A stretch of DNA of 64,000 nt, taken from the NCBI GenBank assembly GCA_964650525.1, contig CAZYUA010000020.1, positions 20,031 to 84,030 of the forward strand, in the 5' to 3' direction. This document shows positions 9,116-18,567 of this stretch, one piece after another. The stretch is from UBA1413 sp964650525 (GTDB lineage Bacteria; Bacteroidota; Bacteroidia; Bacteroidales; Prolixibacteraceae). Made by a program: the position numbers and the translations under genes. Positions within the stretch are counted from its first letter, which is position 1. Each line of letters begins with the position of its first letter. The notes below the pieces were generated by a model, which was not told where the DNA came from, did not search any database, and saw nothing but the letters and a program-made list of their open reading frames with translations.

Positions 9116-10507
9116 ATGGAAAAAAGTCATTTCACAAGAAGGAAATTTTTAACCGGCGCTGCGGTTTTGGGCGTTGCAGGTGCGGCCGGAATCAACCCGC
9201 TGACTTCCTGCAGTACTGAAGAAAGAAAACGTTCGGTTTCACTGGTTACAGGAGAACCGTTCCTTACCGTTGGAGACCTGAAAATTCCCCCCCTGCTGGA
9301 TGGGGCTCCCGACGGACAACCCCTGAAAGCCGGGGTGATCGGATGCGGAGGAAGGGGCACTGGCGCCGCCATAAACTTTCTGAAGGCTGGCCCGAACCTT
9401 TCCATCACCGCCCTGGGGGATGTTTTCCAGGATCGCATCCTGGACTGTGCTGAAAAAATCAAAAAGGAGATGAATGTGGAAATTCCACCGGAAAACTGCT
9501 TTGTGGGTTTCGACAGCTTTCAAAAAGTACTTGAATCAGGTGTCGACGTGGTGATTCTCGCAACCCCTCCTGCTTTCAGACCTGCCCATTTTGAGGCAGC
9601 CGTCCGCGCACGGAAGCATGTATTCATGGAAAAACCGGTTGCCGTAGATCCTGTGGGAATACGCAGCGTTTTGGCGTCTGCGAAGATGGCCGATTCACTG
9701 GGACTGAAAATCGTTTGCGGCACCCAGCGGCGTCATCAGCGCGATTATATCGAAGTATTCCGGCAGGTAGCCACCGGGGCTATTGGCGACATCGTATCTG
9801 CCAATGTATACTGGAACCAAAGTAAACTATGGCACCGGAACCCTCAGGCCGGATGGTCCGAAATGGAATATATGATCCGCGACTGGGTCAACTGGTTATG
9901 GCTTTCCGGCGATCACATCGTGGAACAACACGTTCATAATATCGATGTCGTGAATTGGTTTACAGGAACCTATCCTTCTTCCGCCGTGGGCTTTGGTTCC
10001 CGGCAACGCAGACCCACCGGCGACCAGTACGATAATTTCTCTGTCGATTTTGTCTATCCCAACGGAATGCACATGCACAGTATGTGCCGCCAGATCGACG
10101 GATGCACCAACAACGTCAGTGAATTAATCCGGGGTACACGCGGTTATACCAACTGCCACAACGAGATCCGTGACCTGGCGGGAAAGGTGCTCTACAGTTA
10201 TCCTTATCCCCTCGACGACAATGGTGAACCCCGGAAATCCGTCGCTGTAAATCCTTACGACCAGGAACATATAGACCTGGTGACCTGCATACGCAACGAT
10301 ATTCCCGTGAATGAAGCAGAAGCAACAGCCATGAGCTGTCTGGTAGCCATAATGGGACGGGTATCCGCCTATACCGGAAAAGAGGTGACTCTCGACGAAA
10401 TGCTGAATTCAAGCATGAAACTGGGACCGGAAACCTTTACCCTGGGTGACGCAGGAATCGTAAAAAACGCTGTGATCGCGGTTCCGGGGGAAGCACCGAA
10501 ACCATAA
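9116..10507 (+). CDS. Tat-exported Gfo/Idh/MocA family oxidoreductase
   Basis: The N-terminus carries a twin-arginine signal (FTRRKFLTGAAVLGVAGAAG, residues 6-25) followed by LTSC, which may also serve as a lipobox at C32. The Rossmann nucleotide motif GVIGCGGRGTG lies at 73-83 and the family EKP motif at 172-174; the C-terminal substrate domain contains HIVEQHVHNIDVVNW. Enzymes of this family use a tightly bound NAD(P), which explains folded export by Tat, and often act on sugars or glycosides; the substrate here cannot be read. Its close coupling to the tetraheme cytochrome fusion suggests that both act in the periplasm in one redox pathway. 463 residues. Confidence 0.9.
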   Translation: MEKSHFTRRKFLTGAAVLGVAGAAGINPLTSCSTEERKRSVSLVTGEPFLTVGDLKIPPLLDGAPDGQPLKAGVIGCGGRGTGAAINFLKAGPNLSITALGDVFQDRILDCAEKIKKEMNVEIPPENCFVGFDSFQKVLESGVDVVILATPPAFRPAHFEAAVRARKHVFMEKPVAVDPVGIRSVLASAKMADSLGLKIVCGTQRRHQRDYIEVFRQVATGAIGDIVSANVYWNQSKLWHRNPQAGWSEMEYMIRDWVNWLWLSGDHIVEQHVHNIDVVNWFTGTYPSSAVGFGSRQRRPTGDQYDNFSVDFVYPNGMHMHSMCRQIDGCTNNVSELIRGTRGYTNCHNEIRDLAGKVLYSYPYPLDDNGEPRKSVAVNPYDQEHIDLVTCIRNDIPVNEAEATAMSCLVAIMGRVSAYTGKEVTLDEMLNSSMKLGPETFTLGDAGIVKNAVIAVPGEAPKP

Positions 10508-10605
10508 TCCGGGGGTTCGCCTTACACGAGTGACGGCATATCGTTCCCGTAACCGGAACCGCTTCCCCGTGAAACAGAGGGGTGATCTTTTTCGGCACGG
10601 CGTAC

Positions 10606-12051
10606 TTATTTTGCCCTGTTAAGGATGAAACGGTCGTAAAGCCAGAGGAAAAGGGAGGCCGTTACGGCAATACCCGAATAGAAATACCAAATACGGTCAG
10701 GATGGTAATGATCCCATAAAAAGGTGTTCAGTTCTGGGCCGGTCATTCCCATACGCGAAGCCGCTTCGAGCCATAAATCATTCTTCGAGAAGTTCTCGCC
10801 GACGGCGGGAAGGGGGATTCCCCGCCGGGAAATCTCCAGGCTTAAAAGGTAGTATTTGTCGGCCAGGATTTCAAATAAGTCGCCCGACAGCCATCCTGCC
10901 AGTTGGTGCCCGGCAGCCATTGGGAGGAAGGAAGTGCCCATGTAAAGGGCTTTCCGGTCATCAGGGGCAATTCTTCCGATATATTCCGTAAACTTGGGAG
11001 AACTGGCCATTTCCCCCAGCCCGAATACCAGGATACCCAGCAGAACCAACCAGCCACTTCTTGAAGAAAACATCAGGCATAACCCGCCTCCCAGAACCAG
11101 GATACCTCCCATCATGGCCGATAATGGTTTAAAGCGCATTACAAAGGCCGAAACCAGTAACTGGAACAGGATGATAAAAAAAGAATCCATGCTCGACAGG
11201 GTCACAGCAGAGAGGGTACCCTCCTCTGTACCGATAGACTCGGCCAGCCACGGAAAAATCGCGTGCAAGCTGCGGTAAATAACCCCGGTATCCACCCATT
11301 GATCCACAAATACAGGAAAAGAGTAGTACAACTGATTAAAGGCTGTCCAGAACAGAACCATGATCATCAGGAATACCACGTATTTCCAGTTTAACAACGT
11401 TTCCCGGATATTCACCAATGCTCCTGTAAGGGTTTCAGACAGTGTGGAACTGCTGTTTCCTGCCACGGGGTCACGGAAAAAGAACAACGTTACCAGGAAA
11501 TTGATGCCCATAGCTGCCATAGACATAGCAAATACATAATCCCAGCTTTTATGCATCAGAACTCCTGTCAGAAAGGGACCGATGAACCCCCCGATATTGA
11601 TCATCATATAAAAAATGCCAAATCCGATGGAAGAGGTCTCGGGGTTGGTTGTCCGGGAAATCATGGCTGAAATAACCGGCTTGAAAAAAGCCCCGCCGGT
11701 GCAGGTCCAGATAAAGGCAAAAAATACCCATCCGAAGGTATCAAAACGTTGAATCATGAAATATCCGGAAATATACAGGGCAAACGACAGGAATAACATC
11801 CTTTTATATCCCAGTTTGTCGGCCACAGCTCCCGTAAAAAGCGGCAACAGGTACAGCAGCATGGAGCCGGTTCCCATGATAATCCCCTTTTCGGCTTGCG
11901 AAAACCCTAACGCGCCGGTATCTTTCGAATTCACCAGATAAAGGGCAAAGGCCATGTAAAACCCATACCAGGCCCACCGTTCAAATAGTTCAATCAGATT
12001 CGAAACCCAAAATGTCCTCCTGAACCTATGGAAGAATGGAAAACGCACCAC
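10606..12051 (-). CDS. Major facilitator transporter of the POT (proton-coupled oligopeptide) type
   Basis: Inner membrane protein with about twelve predicted helices. The first helix has ELFERWAWYGFY, matching the ExxERxxYYG signature of proton-coupled peptide transporters, followed by LGYKRMLFLSFALY and a FFKPVISAMISRTTNPE loop similar to the second POT motif. An insertion with charged residues (about 385-445) separates late helices. Substrate is probably a di- or tripeptide, but Bacteroidota also use this family for other compounds. 481 residues; read convergently with the preceding oxidoreductase gene. Confidence 0.82.
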   Translation of the reverse strand: MVRFPFFHRFRRTFWVSNLIELFERWAWYGFYMAFALYLVNSKDTGALGFSQAEKGIIMGTGSMLLYLLPLFTGAVADKLGYKRMLFLSFALYISGYFMIQRFDTFGWVFFAFIWTCTGGAFFKPVISAMISRTTNPETSSIGFGIFYMMINIGGFIGPFLTGVLMHKSWDYVFAMSMAAMGINFLVTLFFFRDPVAGNSSSTLSETLTGALVNIRETLLNWKYVVFLMIMVLFWTAFNQLYYSFPVFVDQWVDTGVIYRSLHAIFPWLAESIGTEEGTLSAVTLSSMDSFFIILFQLLVSAFVMRFKPLSAMMGGILVLGGGLCLMFSSRSGWLVLLGILVFGLGEMASSPKFTEYIGRIAPDDRKALYMGTSFLPMAAGHQLAGWLSGDLFEILADKYYLLSLEISRRGIPLPAVGENFSKNDLWLEAASRMGMTGPELNTFLWDHYHPDRIWYFYSGIAVTASLFLWLYDRFILNRAK

Positions 12052-12274
12052 AGAAGTTGGTTTTGACTGTAAAAATCAGAAAAAAGATGACATTATCGCC
12101 AAAACCAGGTGTGATAAGACAGAAATACTCCGGCTTTTGAACGATGATGGGCTGTACCATTCTGGAAACAGGAAGAGGCTATTTAAAACGGGTGAGCATT
12201 GCCTTTTCGTTTTATTTTCAATAAACTTGTATCCGATTTGATAGAGGTGCCGCTTTCATGTAATACTGACTAAA

Positions 12275-13054
12275 ATGCTGCTGGTTATTGATATAGGAAA
12301 CACCAACATTGTTTTTGGGATCCATTCGGGGGATGAATGGGTTTCCAGCTGGAGGATCCAAACCGACGACAAGAAAACCGCCGACGAGTATGAGGTGATA
12401 TTTCACACGCTGATTTCGAACGGGCAGGTTTCCCCGGAACGGATTACTTCGGTGGTACTGAGCAGCGTGGTGCCGACACTGGTTCAGCCTTTCATCGACA
12501 TGCTGACCAGTTTTATCAGTTTGAAACCGGTCATCCTGGGACCGGAAATATACGACCGTTTACCCCTCGGCATTCTGAATCCGTATCAGATAGGATCTGA
12601 TCTGGTAGCCAACTCACTGGCTGCCTATCAGAAGTTCGGGGAATATACGATGGTGATTGATTTTGGTACGGCCTTAACGTTCACCACCGTGGGGGAAAAA
12701 GGGAAAATCCTGGGGGTAGCCATAGCTCCCGGCATGAATACCGTAGTCGATGCCCTGGCCGGTAAAACGGCACAATTACCCCGCGTTCACCTGGTACCTC
12801 CCCCCTCGGTCCTGGGCCAAAACACCATGCATGCCATTCAGTCAGGAATTGTACTGGGTTATGCAGGTCTTGTGGAATCCATCATCCGTCGCACCGAAGG
12901 AGAGCTTCATCGGAAACTGTCGGTGGTGGCCACCGGTGGACTGAGTACGGTGATGGCTTCCCTGATACCGGCCATTCAATACCTTGAACCCATGCTGACC
13001 CTGCACGGATTGAAACGGGTGCACGATATCATCTCCGGCAGGCCTCTCCGGTAA
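12275..13054 (+). CDS. coaX: Type III pantothenate kinase
   Basis: First committed step of coenzyme A synthesis, phosphorylating pantothenate. Family motifs: VIDIGNTNIVFG at the N-terminus (phosphate 1), NPYQIGSDLVANSLAAY around residue 110, VIDFGTALTFTTV (phosphate 2) and APGMNTVVDALAGKTAQLP. The fold is an ASKHA kinase; no sensitivity to feedback by CoA is expected for this type. 259 residues, usual length. It is likely cytoplasmic and monocistronic, 153 bases before dxs. Confidence 0.96.
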   Translation: MLLVIDIGNTNIVFGIHSGDEWVSSWRIQTDDKKTADEYEVIFHTLISNGQVSPERITSVVLSSVVPTLVQPFIDMLTSFISLKPVILGPEIYDRLPLGILNPYQIGSDLVANSLAAYQKFGEYTMVIDFGTALTFTTVGEKGKILGVAIAPGMNTVVDALAGKTAQLPRVHLVPPPSVLGQNTMHAIQSGIVLGYAGLVESIIRRTEGELHRKLSVVATGGLSTVMASLIPAIQYLEPMLTLHGLKRVHDIISGRPLR

Positions 13055-13179
13055 TGCCGGTATCGTGCAGCGGAATCGTATCTTCCAAACCCTGATGTTT
13101 CCAATTGCATTCTGCTTCCGCTGCCAGGATGGCAAAATGAAACAGCGGTCGACCCTGAGGTAATTCAGGTAAATACCTT

Positions 13180-13187
13180 TATCTTTG
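13180..13187 (+). promoter_or_regulatory. Promoter -7 element of dxs
   Basis: TATCTTTG, an exact TAnnTTTG match, 20 bases before the dxs start codon. No convincing -33 element. Confidence 0.45.
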
Positions 13188-13207
13188 GGCTCTGAAATTT
13201 CATGTGA

Positions 13208-15109
13208 ATGGCGGAAACAAATCAACCCCTGCTCAAAAGCATCGATTCTCCTGAAGCGCTAAAAAAACTTCCGCTTTCAGCATTGCAGCCACTGTGCGGA
13301 GAACTGCGGGAATTTATCATCGATTCAGTGAGCAACAATCCCGGGCATTTTGGTGCAAGCCTGGGAGTCGTTGAGTTGACGGTGGCTTTGCATTATGTGT
13401 TCAACACCCCCGTGGATCAACTTATCTGGGACGTAGGCCATCAGGCTTATGCCCACAAAATACTGACCGGCAGGAGGGATGTTTTCGACACCAACCGGAA
13501 ACTGGGAGGCATCAGCGGTTTTCCGAAACCCTCGGAAAGCAAATACGACAGTTTCGGTGTAGGCCATTCTTCAACCTCCATCTCCGCAGCCCTGGGATTT
13601 TCAGTGGCCTCCAACCTTCAGTCCGACAACCGGAAAATTGTGGCCATCATCGGCGATGGTGCCCTGACGGGAGGGTTGGCCTTTGAGGGTCTGAACAATG
13701 CCGGATTTTTGAGATCCGACATCCTGGTGATCCTTAACGATAACCACATGGCCATTGATCCCTCGATCGGCGGTTTCAGCCAGCATCTTCTTAATATCGC
13801 CAAGTCGCAGACTTACAACCGGATGAAAGACGAAGTCTGGGAAGGGTTGGGAAGACTGAAATGGTTGGGGCCTTTTACCCGGCGGGCAGTCCAGAAAACA
13901 GAGGGCGCACTCAAAGCTCTGCTGCTGAACCAGAGCAACCTTTTTGAAGCGCTGAATTTTCGCTACTTCGGCCCTGTCGATGGCCATGATGTGGAATATC
14001 TGGTGAAGGTACTGACAGACCTGAAAGAAATCAAAGGCCCCAAGTTACTGCACTTGCTCACCAAGAAAGGAAAGGGGTTTCCTGAGGCTGAAATCAACCA
14101 GACCCGCTTCCATGCACCCGGAAAATTCAATAAGACCACCGGTGAAATCCTTTCTTCTCCCGCCGGAAAGGAAGCTGCCCCCACCTTCCAGAATGTCTTT
14201 GGCGAAACCATAGTTGAACTGGCCGAAAAAAATGAAAAAATTGTCGGGATAACACCAGCAATGCCGACAGGTTGTTCGCTCAACATTATGATGGAAAAGA
14301 TGCCAAACCGGGCATTCGATGTAGGCATAGCGGAACAGCATGCCGTAACCTTTGCAGCGGGACTGGCAGCACGGGGAATGATCCCGTTTTGTAACATCTA
14401 TTCCACCTTCATACAAAGGGCTTACGACCAGATTATTCACGATGTGGCCATACAAAACCTGCCGGTGGTCTTTTGTCTCGACCGTGGCGGCCTTGTCGGC
14501 GAAGATGGTGCCACACACCACGGAATCTACGACCTGGCCTTCATGAGAAGCATCCCAAACCTGATTGTTGCAGCCCCCATGGACGAACACGACCTGCGGA
14601 ACCTGATGTATACGGCCCAGCACGATGCCTGCGGTCCCTTTTCGATCCGCTATCCGAAAGGGTACGGATCGAAACCGGATTGGAGAAATCAGTTTGAAGT
14701 AATCCTACCCGGCACAGGCAGGCAACTGGCCGAAGGCAACGACCTGGCCATCCTTACCATCGGAAAACCGGGTGTCTTTGTGCGCGAGGCCCTGGATAGC
14801 CTTCAGGCCGAAGGAATCTCCGCTGCCCATTACGACATGCGCTTTGTTAAACCCCTCGATGAAAAAATACTTCACGGGGTTTTCGGCCGTTATAATAAAA
14901 TCATCACCGTGGAAGACGGTACCGTCAGGGGCGGATTCGGATCAGCAGTGCTGGAATTTCAGGCCAGCCACGGCTACCCGGCAAAAGTGGTCCTCCTGGG
15001 TGTTCCCGACAGAGTCGTGGAGCAGGGCACTCAGGAACAATTGTACGAATTATGCGGATTCGATGCCCGGGGCATCTGCCGGACAGCCCGGAAATTGATC
15101 CGGCCCTGA
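13208..15109 (+). CDS. dxs: 1-deoxy-D-xylulose-5-phosphate synthase
   Basis: Thiamine-diphosphate enzyme joining pyruvate and glyceraldehyde 3-phosphate, the first step of the MEP isoprenoid pathway. Seen: IWDVGHQAYAHKILTGRR near residues 73-90, FGVGHSSTSISAALG, the ThDP motif GDGALTGG at 149-156, and DVGIAEQHAVTFAAGLA with the catalytic glutamate near 370, then the transketolase C-terminal domain. 633 residues, full length. The histidine kinase gene follows after 54 bases. Confidence 0.97.
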   Translation: MAETNQPLLKSIDSPEALKKLPLSALQPLCGELREFIIDSVSNNPGHFGASLGVVELTVALHYVFNTPVDQLIWDVGHQAYAHKILTGRRDVFDTNRKLGGISGFPKPSESKYDSFGVGHSSTSISAALGFSVASNLQSDNRKIVAIIGDGALTGGLAFEGLNNAGFLRSDILVILNDNHMAIDPSIGGFSQHLLNIAKSQTYNRMKDEVWEGLGRLKWLGPFTRRAVQKTEGALKALLLNQSNLFEALNFRYFGPVDGHDVEYLVKVLTDLKEIKGPKLLHLLTKKGKGFPEAEINQTRFHAPGKFNKTTGEILSSPAGKEAAPTFQNVFGETIVELAEKNEKIVGITPAMPTGCSLNIMMEKMPNRAFDVGIAEQHAVTFAAGLAARGMIPFCNIYSTFIQRAYDQIIHDVAIQNLPVVFCLDRGGLVGEDGATHHGIYDLAFMRSIPNLIVAAPMDEHDLRNLMYTAQHDACGPFSIRYPKGYGSKPDWRNQFEVILPGTGRQLAEGNDLAILTIGKPGVFVREALDSLQAEGISAAHYDMRFVKPLDEKILHGVFGRYNKIITVEDGTVRGGFGSAVLEFQASHGYPAKVVLLGVPDRVVEQGTQEQLYELCGFDARGICRTARKLIRP

Positions 15110-15163
15110 TTCCCGCAGCCCTCTTTCCTGGTGTCAGAGATCTTTTGGTGAAATTAACAGACA

Positions 15164-16333
15164 TTGGATATATACCTGCAAAAAAGACGATGGAAAATAC
15201 TGCTCCTGATCGGAGCAGTCGTGATCGGCCTGGCATCCCTGATGTACACCAACTGGCTGACAGATAAACTGTCGGGCGAGGAAAGAAAAAAAGTGGAACT
15301 CTGGGCCGAAGCCACCAAACGACTGGCCGGGGAAAACCCTTTGTCGGAACTGGACATTTCACTCATTGAAAAAATCATCAACAACAATACCTCCATCCCT
15401 CTGATCCTTACCAACGAAAACGACTCCATCCTTATCTTTTCAAACATCACCATCAATCCCGGACGACAGAAGGAAACCCTTTCCCGGGAACTCAGGAAAA
15501 TGAAACTCCAAAATCCTCCTATTGAGGTTTTTATTTCTGATAACTCCAAACAGTTTCTCTATTACCACGAATCTTTCCTGCTGAGAAACCTCCGAAGGTT
15601 CCCCATCGTCCAGTTACTCGTGATTTTCCTGTTTATCGGCGTAGCGTATTTGGCATTCAGTGCTTCAAGATCCGCTGAACAAAACCAGGTGTGGGTAGGA
15701 ATGTCAAAGGAAACAGCCCACCAATTGGGTACTCCGATTTCTTCCCTGATGGCTTGGATTGAATTGCTCCGCCTGCAAAAAACCGATGAAACCGTGATCA
15801 GGGAATTCGAAAACGATGTGAAAAGACTGGAGAAAATTACCGAGCGGTTCTCCAAAATTGGCTCCCAGCCCGAATTACTCTATTCCGACCTTGACAAGGT
15901 GATCCGGGAATCGGTTGAATACCTCAAACGCCGGTCTTCCGGTAAAGTCAGGTACGAAATCCAAATCGACCAATCTCACCACTGGAATGTCCCGCTTAAT
16001 GAAGCCTTGTTCTCCTGGGTCCTGGAAAACCTGTGCAAAAATTCGATTGACGCCATGAATGGAGAAGGTGCGATTTCGTTTTCTCTTTCAGAAAAAGAGG
16101 ACATGGTAGCCCTCGACGTAAAAGACACGGGAAAGGGCCTCCATAAATCGCAGTTTAAAACCATTTTCCGCCCCGGCTACTCCACCAAAAAAAGAGGCTG
16201 GGGATTGGGGTTATCCCTGGCAAGGAGGATTGTGGAAAACTACCACAAAGGAAAAATCTTTATCAAAGAATCGGAAATCGGAAAAGGAACCACTTTCCGC
16301 ATTCTCTTGAACAAAACCCCTCATAAAGATTAA
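15164..16333 (+). CDS. Membrane sensor histidine kinase
   Basis: Two-component sensor. Two membrane helices (about 11-28 and 147-166) enclose an extracytoplasmic sensor of about 120 residues without a recognised domain. The kinase core has His186 in SKETAHQLGTPISSL, an N-box around N289 (LENLCKNSIDAM), DVKDTGKGL and FRPGYSTKKRGWGLGLSL. The start is a TTG at 15164: the frame has a stop at 15155 and no ATG or GTG before the first helix, so TTG is the only reasonable start. No response regulator is adjacent, so the partner lies elsewhere. 389 residues. Confidence 0.9.
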   Translation: MDIYLQKRRWKILLLIGAVVIGLASLMYTNWLTDKLSGEERKKVELWAEATKRLAGENPLSELDISLIEKIINNNTSIPLILTNENDSILIFSNITINPGRQKETLSRELRKMKLQNPPIEVFISDNSKQFLYYHESFLLRNLRRFPIVQLLVIFLFIGVAYLAFSASRSAEQNQVWVGMSKETAHQLGTPISSLMAWIELLRLQKTDETVIREFENDVKRLEKITERFSKIGSQPELLYSDLDKVIRESVEYLKRRSSGKVRYEIQIDQSHHWNVPLNEALFSWVLENLCKNSIDAMNGEGAISFSLSEKEDMVALDVKDTGKGLHKSQFKTIFRPGYSTKKRGWGLGLSLARRIVENYHKGKIFIKESEIGKGTTFRILLNKTPHKD

Positions 16334-16573
16334 CCCGCTTCAGATCAACCATGCATTCTCTCCCGACAAGTTGAGACAGGCAAGGCAGAATTCCGAATAA
16401 CAACTGATTCTTTGATCTTCAAGATGATCCCCCAAAAAAGAAGGAACTTTTCTCATCTAATGAAACGATTATGCACTTAAGATTCCCCGCATAAAACAGA
16501 GGGCTTGTCTATGTGACATTCATCACCGTTAATGCAAATTTGTTACATGGGTATTTCATATTGAAAAAAAATA

Positions 16574-16581
16574 TAATTTTG
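16574..16581 (+). promoter_or_regulatory. Promoter -7 element of the DUF177-rpmF operon
   Basis: TAATTTTG, an exact TAnnTTTG match, 15 bases before the GTG start at 16597. The predicted transcript would have a leader of about ten bases or less. Confidence 0.5.
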
Positions 16582-16596
16582 CAACACTTTTTTGCC

Positions 16597-17118
16597 GTGG
16601 AGAAATTATCCATCTATAACATAGCATTCAAAGGATTAAAGGAAGGAGTCCACTCTTTTGAGTACCTGATCGGCAATCCGTTCTTTGAAAATTTTGAAAA
16701 CAGTCTGATTGAACAGGCGGACATAAGGGCAGAAATCATACTGGAAAAAAGGAGTACCTTCATGTCGTTGGTACTTCGTTTCCGGGGGTTTGTAAAGCAG
16801 ACCTGCGACCGCTGTCTGGAACTGTACGATCAGCCTGTTGAAGGCACCTCCAACGTGTGGATCAAATTTCAGGGCGGCATGACGGAAGAAAGTGACGACA
16901 TTATCCTCCTGGATCCTGAAGATTACCAGTTCAATATCGCGCAAATCCTGTACGATTATATCTGTCTGAGCATTCCCCTGAAACATGTCCACCCCGAAAG
17001 AGCAGACGGTTCTTCCGGTTGCGATCCCGGGATGCTGAAAAAGCTGGAGGAATTATCCCATCCGGTCAGGGAACCCAGCGATCCCCGGTGGAACCAATTG
17101 AAAAGCCTGAAACAATAA
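16597..17118 (+). CDS. DUF177 (YceD-like) protein, partner of ribosomal protein L32
   Basis: YceD/DUF177 proteins are nearly always encoded directly before rpmF and are linked to 23S rRNA accumulation or ribosome assembly. This copy sits 66 bases before rpmF. Motifs: KLSIYNIAFKGLKEG at the start, FVKQTCDRCLELYDQPVEG with the CxxC pair, and LDPEDYQFNIAQILYDYICLSIPLKHVH. The frame is open upstream to 16513, but that stretch overlaps the predicted promoter; GTG at 16597 gives the family start (MEKLSIYN) and 173 residues. Confidence 0.88.
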   Translation: MEKLSIYNIAFKGLKEGVHSFEYLIGNPFFENFENSLIEQADIRAEIILEKRSTFMSLVLRFRGFVKQTCDRCLELYDQPVEGTSNVWIKFQGGMTEESDDIILLDPEDYQFNIAQILYDYICLSIPLKHVHPERADGSSGCDPGMLKKLEELSHPVREPSDPRWNQLKSLKQ

Positions 17119-17184
17119 AATTACACCGGACGCATTCCGGACTGAAACTATTTGTCTGATTATTAATTTATTAAATTACATACC

Positions 17185-17370
17185 ATGGCACATCCAAAAC
17201 ATAAACACTCGAAAACAAGGAGAGATAAACGCAGAACCCACGATAAGGCGGAATTACCAACTCTTTCAACCTGCTCCAATTGCGGGGCAACCGTGAAATA
17301 CCACACCATCTGCGGGGAGTGTGGATACTACCGGGGCAAGAAGGTTATTGAAAAAGAAATTGCCGTTTAA
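17185..17370 (+). CDS. rpmF: 50S ribosomal protein L32
   Basis: Large-subunit ribosomal protein of 61 residues. Starts MAHPKHKHSKTRRDKRR and carries the zinc-ribbon pairs CSNC and CGEC, so it is the zinc-binding C+ form. A strong intrinsic terminator follows at 17473-17514, closing the DUF177-rpmF operon. Confidence 0.98.
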   Translation: MAHPKHKHSKTRRDKRRTHDKAELPTLSTCSNCGATVKYHTICGECGYYRGKKVIEKEIAV

Positions 17371-17472
17371 TCCGGCTCCGAAAATCAGTGCCCTCTCTGA
17401 TCTTTTTTCAGGAAAGAAGATGCTGCAGTCCTTTCTTTTGCTAAAGAAAAAGGATCCTTGCTGTTGAGGTAT

Positions 17473-17514
17473 GTAAATTTCCCGGGAAACCCGTTTCCGG
17501 GAAATTTACTTTTT
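17473..17514 (+). terminator. Intrinsic terminator of the DUF177-rpmF operon
   Basis: A 13-bp perfect stem (GTAAATTTCCCGG paired with CCGGGAAATTTAC) whose 11-base loop can itself pair further, followed by CTTTTT on the plus strand. This is the strongest terminator in the window. Confidence 0.88.
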
Positions 17515-17625
17515 AAGTACTATTTATCCGGTGTATGAATAACTTTTTATACTTTCACGTTCAAATCAGAATGAATGTGTTTTGATTTATCGTAACTTAT
17601 TAAAAATAAGATTATAAACAAGTTA

Positions 17626-18024
17626 ATGTTGATTAGAATGAATCAGAAGAGCAGCCCGGAAACCCCTTCCCAAAATATTAACCTGATCAGCACCGGCACA
17701 AAAATCACCGGAGATATCTATGCTGAAGGCGATGTCCGGATCGATGGCTATTTGAAGGGAAACATCAAATCGAAAGGCCGGCTGGTTATAGGAAGCGCCG
17801 GAACTATTGAAGGTGAGATTCTGTGCGGTACCATAGAGGTATCAGGTAATTTTAAAGGCAAAATATCTGCAGCCGAGTTGCTCACCATGAAATCAACTGC
17901 TGTGGTGACCGGAGATATTATCGCCACACGGCTGGCAGTGGAGCCGGGATGCCTGTTTTCGGGTACCTGCCAGATGGGGCCTTCCCCCGAAAAAATACAG
18001 GTTGCTCCACCTAAACAGACCTGA
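17626..18024 (+). CDS. Bactofilin family cytoskeletal protein
   Basis: Bactofilins polymerise into beta-helical filaments that organise cell shape or envelope synthesis. The core here has the repeating short-strand pattern: GTKITGDIYAEGDVRIDG, LKGNIKSKGRLVIGSAG, TIEGEILCGTIEVSGNFKG, and so on to about residue 115, with short polar tails. 132 residues. ATG at 17626 or 17638 may be used. It sits directly before a small membrane protein and the atp genes, an arrangement that may reflect conserved gene order rather than shared function. Confidence 0.9.
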   Translation: MLIRMNQKSSPETPSQNINLISTGTKITGDIYAEGDVRIDGYLKGNIKSKGRLVIGSAGTIEGEILCGTIEVSGNFKGKISAAELLTMKSTAVVTGDIIATRLAVEPGCLFSGTCQMGPSPEKIQVAPPKQT

Positions 18025-18055
18025 GAAATCTTTTCCGGTATTAAACCACACCAGG

Positions 18056-18520
18056 ATGCCGTTTTATCTTCTTCGCCTTAACCCGGTCACGGAATCTGTT
18101 TTTCGGAAGTTTGTTCTGCAGATCCTGCTTCTGGCAGCTGCAATGGCCGTCGCCGGAGCACTGGTCTGGGGTCTTGTGCTGCCCCGGCTATACTCTCCTG
18201 TAATGCCTTTTCTGCTATTGTTCTTCTTTCTGTTTACCATACTGACCTTCTACTGGCTTCTGCGTACCGACGATTTTAAACGATTTGCCCAGGCTGCCAT
18301 GATAGTTACCTTTCTCCGGCTAATTGTCTATGCTGCCATCACCGTGTTGTGCCTCGCATTTTCCCGGGCCCATCCGGTGAGCCTGGTTATTTGGATAGGA
18401 TTAGTATACATTGTTTTTTCGTTCTGGGAAACCCATACCCTTTCGAAAGTTGTTCGTCAGCTGAAAAAGCTTCAGAAATCAGAGGAAATCAAGACCCCTC
18501 CACCGGATGTTTCAGCCTGA
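18056..18520 (+). CDS. Small four-helix membrane protein before the ATP synthase genes (AtpI-like position)
   Basis: No family was recognised from sequence alone. 154 residues with four hydrophobic segments (FVLQILLLAAAMAVAGAL; MPFLLLFFFLFTILTFYW; AAMIVTFLRLIVYAAITV; LVIWIGLVYIVFSFW) and a charged C-terminal tail. Its place directly upstream of atpB and its four helices recall AtpI, which helps assemble the c-ring, but the residue pattern is not clearly AtpI. The frame is open to 18002, which would overlap the bactofilin gene; ATG at 18056 is preferred. Confidence 0.7.
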   Translation: MPFYLLRLNPVTESVFRKFVLQILLLAAAMAVAGALVWGLVLPRLYSPVMPFLLLFFFLFTILTFYWLLRTDDFKRFAQAAMIVTFLRLIVYAAITVLCLAFSRAHPVSLVIWIGLVYIVFSFWETHTLSKVVRQLKKLQKSEEIKTPPPDVSA

Positions 18521-18534
18521 ACGCAGAAAAAGTA

Positions 18535-18542
18535 TAAATTTG
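18535..18542 (+). promoter_or_regulatory. Possible promoter -7 element before atpB
   Basis: TAAATTTG matches TAnnTTTG exactly and lies 25 bases before the atpB start. It may let the atp genes be transcribed separately from the bactofilin gene. No matching -33 element. Confidence 0.35.
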
Positions 18543-18567
18543 TTGGGTTAGGCATAAGTCCTGAAGT

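Noticed and set aside
8135..9130. Open frame of 331 codons antisense to the cytochrome/FGE-like gene
   Set aside because: It is a shadow frame in GC-rich coding DNA, with no recognisable domains, and the plus-strand protein has clear motifs over the same DNA.
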